Of a stretch of DNA of 64,000 nucleotides, positions 61,242 through 64,000 are shown piece after piece. The first letter of the stretch is position 1. Each line of letters opens with the position of its first letter. The notes beneath the pieces are model-generated. The model was not told the origin of the DNA and did not search any database. It saw nothing but the letters and a program-made list of their open reading frames with translations. The position numbers and the translations under genes were made by a program. Origin of the DNA: Profundicola chukchiensis (lineage in GTDB: Bacteria > Bacteroidota > Bacteroidia > Flavobacteriales > Weeksellaceae); the NCBI RefSeq assembly GCF_029664245.1, contig NZ_JANAIE010000003.1:372001-436000 (forward strand), given 5' to 3'.

Positions 61242-62027
61242 ATGAAAAAATTAATATATTTTTTAAGTTTAATCCCTAGCCTTGCCTTGGCTCAAGTAGG
61301 TGTAGGAACCGATCAGCCGACCCATGATTTAGATATAGATGGGAATTTACGTATTAGAGAAATCCTAACAGACTCTTCAGCTATAGGTCTTGTCTTAAGT
61401 GTAAATGAGGATGGAATTGTTAATTTAATAGACTCTGAAAAGCTAAGAAAACCTAACGAGTCAGGTGAGAATGCGCCAAAACCTGCCTATGATCAAATTA
61501 TTGATCCTAAAAAAGACTATAGCCCTGACTTACCTAATGATGAGCGATATTTGCCTACCTTAGATTTGTGGTCAGACCAAGAACTCTATGGTCCAGAAGG
61601 TATTCAAAGAGTATATTTTTTAGGTCTAAGGCAAAGGGTAACCCTGCCTCAGAATATTACTACCGAAGGAGACGGTAAAATTAGGAAGATAAGCTTTGTA
61701 GTAATTCAGAATAATGCTCCAGAGGGCTTTGGTGATACGGAAATGTCACAACTTTTTGATCGTTGGCAGATAACCTTTCAAACTAAGAAATTTGAAATGG
61801 AGGCAAATGGTGGCGAAGGCTGTTTTGTGGACGATGCAACTTATTTATATAAACCTAATACAGCTTCTTCGGGCTTATTTGTTCCAAATCCATTATTGGC
61901 TTATGAGGCAGAGGGGGGTGATGCAACTAGAGCTCATGTAAAAATGCGTTATCAAAATCAAATTAGAGATCGAGCTATAGTATTCTATGATTTTGGAGGA
62001 AAATGGGTGATGTCGGTTAGGGATTAA
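61242..62027 (+). CDS. Secreted QVGVGT-type protein, paralog 2
   Basis: 261 residues. Signal peptide ending LALA, then QVGVGTDQPTHDLDIDGNLR. It shares with the preceding protein LDLWSDQELYGPEGIQRVYFLG, a VTLPQN segment, ITFQTKKF and the final IVFYDFGGKWVMSVRD, so the two arose by duplication. It has a longer linker (PNESGENAPKPAYDQI) and one Cys (EGCFVDDATY). The last gene before a strong terminator, 3 bp after its paralog. Confidence 0.8.
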   Translation: MKKLIYFLSLIPSLALAQVGVGTDQPTHDLDIDGNLRIREILTDSSAIGLVLSVNEDGIVNLIDSEKLRKPNESGENAPKPAYDQIIDPKKDYSPDLPNDERYLPTLDLWSDQELYGPEGIQRVYFLGLRQRVTLPQNITTEGDGKIRKISFVVIQNNAPEGFGDTEMSQLFDRWQITFQTKKFEMEANGGEGCFVDDATYLYKPNTASSGLFVPNPLLAYEAEGGDATRAHVKMRYQNQIRDRAIVFYDFGGKWVMSVRD

Positions 62028-62052
62028 GAATTTTATTTAGTTAAAATGAAAA

Positions 62053-62088
62053 AAAAAATCTCATTGAAGAAATTCAATGAGATTTTTT
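62053..62088 (+). terminator. Terminator of the GMC/secreted-protein operon
   Basis: AAATCTCATTGAA and TTCAATGAGATTT form a 13-bp stem with T6 after it. Confidence 0.92.
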
Positions 62089-62273
62089 GTTTAATACTAA
62101 GTAATAAATTGAATTATCCATCAAAGTAATATAATTAAAATATTTAACAAATTACAAAAAATTGAGACTTTATAATTGCTTAAAATAGAGTTGTTTTGTT
62201 ATTTACAACGCACGTATAAAACGGTGCATTTTTTGTTAGTCTTATGCCTTATTAAGTATAAAAGAAACAAACT

Positions 62274-63311
62274 ATGATAGAATTAGGTGTTGGTATGTTT
62301 GGCGACGTGCAAGTCAATGATAAAACAGGTGAAATTCAATCTTCGGGTCAGCGTATGCAAGAGATCTTAGAAGAGATAAAATTAATGGATGAGGTAGGTT
62401 TAGACTTCTTTGGGATGGGAGAGCATCACCGAGAGGATTATGCGGTTTCTGCGCCAGAGATTTTGTTGGCGGCAGCTGCTCCTTTAACCAAGAATATTAA
62501 ATTAGGAAGTGCGGTTTCTGTGATTAGTTCAGCCGATCCGGTAAAGCTTTACCAAGATTTCTCTATGGTAGACTTGTTATCCGACGGTCGTGCGGAAATC
62601 ATGGCAGGACGTGGTTCTTTTATTGAATCTTTTCCTTTGTTCGGGAATGATTTAAAGAACTATGATGCCTTATTTGATGAGAAATTAAGACTCTTGTTAG
62701 AGCTGAACGAGAAAGAAGAAATCACTTGGACAGGGAAATTCAGACCATCTCTTAATCAGCAAAAAATATATCCACAGCCAAAGAATGGTAAAATGCCTAT
62801 TTGGATTGCGGTAGGTGGAACGCCACAATCTGTGATTCGTGCAGGTAAATTAGGGCTACCGGTGATGTTTGCCATTATTGGAGGAACGCTAGATAGATTC
62901 CAGCCTCTTTTAGATTATTATCGTCAGGCATGGCAAGACAGCGGACATTCTATGGATGATTTTCAGGTGGGTGTGCATATGCATGCTTTGTTTGGGGAAG
63001 ATTCAGATGAAATAGCAGATTGGTATTATCCGTATTATTCAGCACAAATGAATAGAATCGGAAAAACTAGAAATTGGCCGCCATATCAAAGAAATCAATA
63101 TGATTTTGGTCGTGCTAAATTTGGGCATTTAATTGTGGGTGATCCTGAATATGCGATTGATAAAATCTTATATACGATTGAGTTATTTGGTTTAACAAGA
63201 TTTTCTGCCCATATGGACGTAGGAGCGCCAGATCATAAACAAATGATGAAAGCGATTGAGATTTATGGAGATAAAATAGCTCCAAAAGTTAGAGAAGCTT
63301 TAAAGAAATAA
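62274..63311 (+). CDS. Luciferase-like (LLM class) flavin-dependent oxidoreductase
   Basis: 345 residues of the bacterial luciferase-like TIM-barrel family. ELGVGMFGDV near the start, MGEHHREDYAVSAPEI (about 46-61), LSDGRAEIMAGRGSFIESFPLFG (about 103-125) and PIWIAVGGTPQSVIRAGKLG are typical flavin-site segments of the LLM class. Substrate unknown. It stands alone after the GMC operon; no other luciferase component is near, and the LuxE-like gene is 37 kb away. Confidence 0.88.
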   Translation: MIELGVGMFGDVQVNDKTGEIQSSGQRMQEILEEIKLMDEVGLDFFGMGEHHREDYAVSAPEILLAAAAPLTKNIKLGSAVSVISSADPVKLYQDFSMVDLLSDGRAEIMAGRGSFIESFPLFGNDLKNYDALFDEKLRLLLELNEKEEITWTGKFRPSLNQQKIYPQPKNGKMPIWIAVGGTPQSVIRAGKLGLPVMFAIIGGTLDRFQPLLDYYRQAWQDSGHSMDDFQVGVHMHALFGEDSDEIADWYYPYYSAQMNRIGKTRNWPPYQRNQYDFGRAKFGHLIVGDPEYAIDKILYTIELFGLTRFSAHMDVGAPDHKQMMKAIEIYGDKIAPKVREALKK

Positions 63312-63352
63312 ATAGAATGAACTGAGTCTTAAATCAGTTTTTTGATAGCATA

Positions 63353-63384
63353 AAAAAAGCCCACTCCTAGGAGTGGGCTTTTAA
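63353..63384. terminator. Bidirectional terminator
   Basis: AAAAGCCCACTCCT and AGGAGTGGGCTTTT form a perfect 14-bp inverted repeat with A and T tracts, between convergent genes. Confidence 0.93.
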
Positions 63385-63402
63385 ATTAAATTTAAAATAA
63401 GA

Positions 63403-63999
63403 TTATAGGGGTTTCACCTCTTGTAATAAAACCTCAACGGCTTTCTTTAACTGAAGGTCATCTCCACTTAACAAAGATTCTGGCGTGTTGTAAACCTCGA
63501 TATCTGGCTCTAATTGGTTGTTTTCCATAGCCACACCTTGCATGTCAACTACAGTTACCTGCGGAATTCCGAATACAATGCTAGGATCGATTTGACGTTC
63601 CCACCATACTGCTGTCATAGTTCCTGGTACAGGCGCTCCAACAAGTTTTCCTAGGCCTAATTCTTTGTAAACCCAAGGGAAACCATGTGCATTAGAGTAG
63701 TTGCCTTCGCTCATTAAAACAATAGAAGGCTTCGTCCATTTGTTGAAAGGATCACTACCAATGTATTTGCCTCTTGGAGCAAATTGCTGATATTCTTTAC
63801 CGCCTAATAGCGTTACCAAATCATCGTGTAACCATCCACCACCATTGAATCGGGTGTCTACTACAACAGCTTTTTTACCTCTGAATTTACCTAATAAATT
63901 CTTGTAAACTTCTCTAAAGCTAGAGCTGTCCATTCCTTTGATATGAACATAACCAATTTCTCCGTTTGAGTATTTTTCGGTTAAAGCTTCTCTTTGTTT
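63403..63999 (-). CDS. Tricorn-like S41 family peptidase, C-terminal part (runs off window)
   Basis: 199 codons of an S41 peptidase whose 5' part lies beyond the right edge. The frame stays open past the Met at 63933 to the edge, where EIGYVHIKGMDSSSFREVY continues the family sequence, so that Met is internal. VVVDTRFNGGGWLHDDLV is the S41 substrate loop, and VLMSEGNYSNAHGFPW holds the expected nucleophile Ser. It resembles the catalytic core (C2) of tricorn-protease homologs, which degrade peptides and are exported in Bacteroidota. Confidence 0.88.
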   Translation of the reverse strand, partial: KQREALTEKYSNGEIGYVHIKGMDSSSFREVYKNLLGKFRGKKAVVVDTRFNGGGWLHDDLVTLLGGKEYQQFAPRGKYIGSDPFNKWTKPSIVLMSEGNYSNAHGFPWVYKELGLGKLVGAPVPGTMTAVWWERQIDPSIVFGIPQVTVVDMQGVAMENNQLEPDIEVYNTPESLLSGDDLQLKKAVEVLLQEVKPL

Positions 64000-64000
64000 C

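Overview
This 64 kb window is AT-rich chromosomal DNA from a member of the Bacteroidota, most likely a flavobacterium (class Flavobacteriia; a Weeksellaceae-like relative is a guess). The evidence is the gene families (a GLPGLI protein, a FeoB-associated Cys-rich protein, QVGINT-type secreted proteins, many small SC-type lipoproteins), the scarcity of Shine-Dalgarno sequences, and many TAnnTTTG (-7) promoter boxes of the Bacteroidota type. I see no rRNA, tRNA, phage, IS transposase or CRISPR array. Most of the window is core metabolism, with short accessory insertions and intergenic repeats.

Layout. 0-10 kb: small lipoproteins, the tRNA methyltransferase TrmN, a PLP lyase/synthase, a signal-less BtuF-like protein, a divergent polyprenyl-phosphate glycosyltransferase/flippase-like pair facing an ArnT-like glycosyltransferase, an ElaA-type acetyltransferase and an Mpl-type Mur ligase. 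10-16.4 kb: a GbsR/MarR-type regulator, with a perfect 18-bp palindrome at its promoter, heading an RND efflux operon (adaptor, pump, outer-membrane factor). 16.6-28.3 kb: nucleotide and amino-sugar metabolism: a GlmS paralog whose glutaminase Cys and oxyanion Asn are replaced by Ser and Lys, pyrD, a Pif1/RecD-like helicase, a fused eukaryote-like UMP synthase (OPRT-OMPDC), a nitroreductase, a LuxE-like protein, and purA/purB separated by a four-helix-bundle (23S IVS-type) gene framed by inverted repeats. 28.4-33.3 kb: an accessory stretch with a structured repeat, a small secreted protein with an apparently non-AUG start, a GLPGLI protein and a TonB-receptor-like barrel. 33.3-37.5 kb: feoA-feoB-Cys-rich ferrous iron uptake and three small secreted or lipoprotein genes including a monoheme cytochrome. 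37.5-54.8 kb: pgi, a sulfotransferase, holB, anmK, nhaB (with an EF-hand loop), a ChaB/SRPBCC pair, lplA, an alcohol dehydrogenase, cardiolipin synthase, a KefFC-like pair, typA and nhaA. 54.8-64 kb: an 800-bp gene-free region with tandem repeats, kbl, two tandem secreted cholesterol-oxidase-like GMC enzymes followed by two paralogous secreted proteins, a luciferase-like oxidoreductase, and the C-terminal part of a tricorn-like S41 peptidase that runs off the end.

Themes. Peptidoglycan recycling or amino-sugar supply (mpl, anmK, GlmS-like), de novo pyrimidine and purine synthesis, and three monovalent-cation/proton antiporters (NhaB, Kef-like, NhaA) recur. The most unusual items are the glutaminase-dead GlmS paralog, the tandem cholesterol oxidase homologs that keep the Glu/His/Asn catalytic residues, the UMP synthase fusion, the inverted-repeat-flanked four-helix-bundle gene, and a composite intergenic repeat present twice. 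All assignments come from reading motifs in the sequence; no database search was run.
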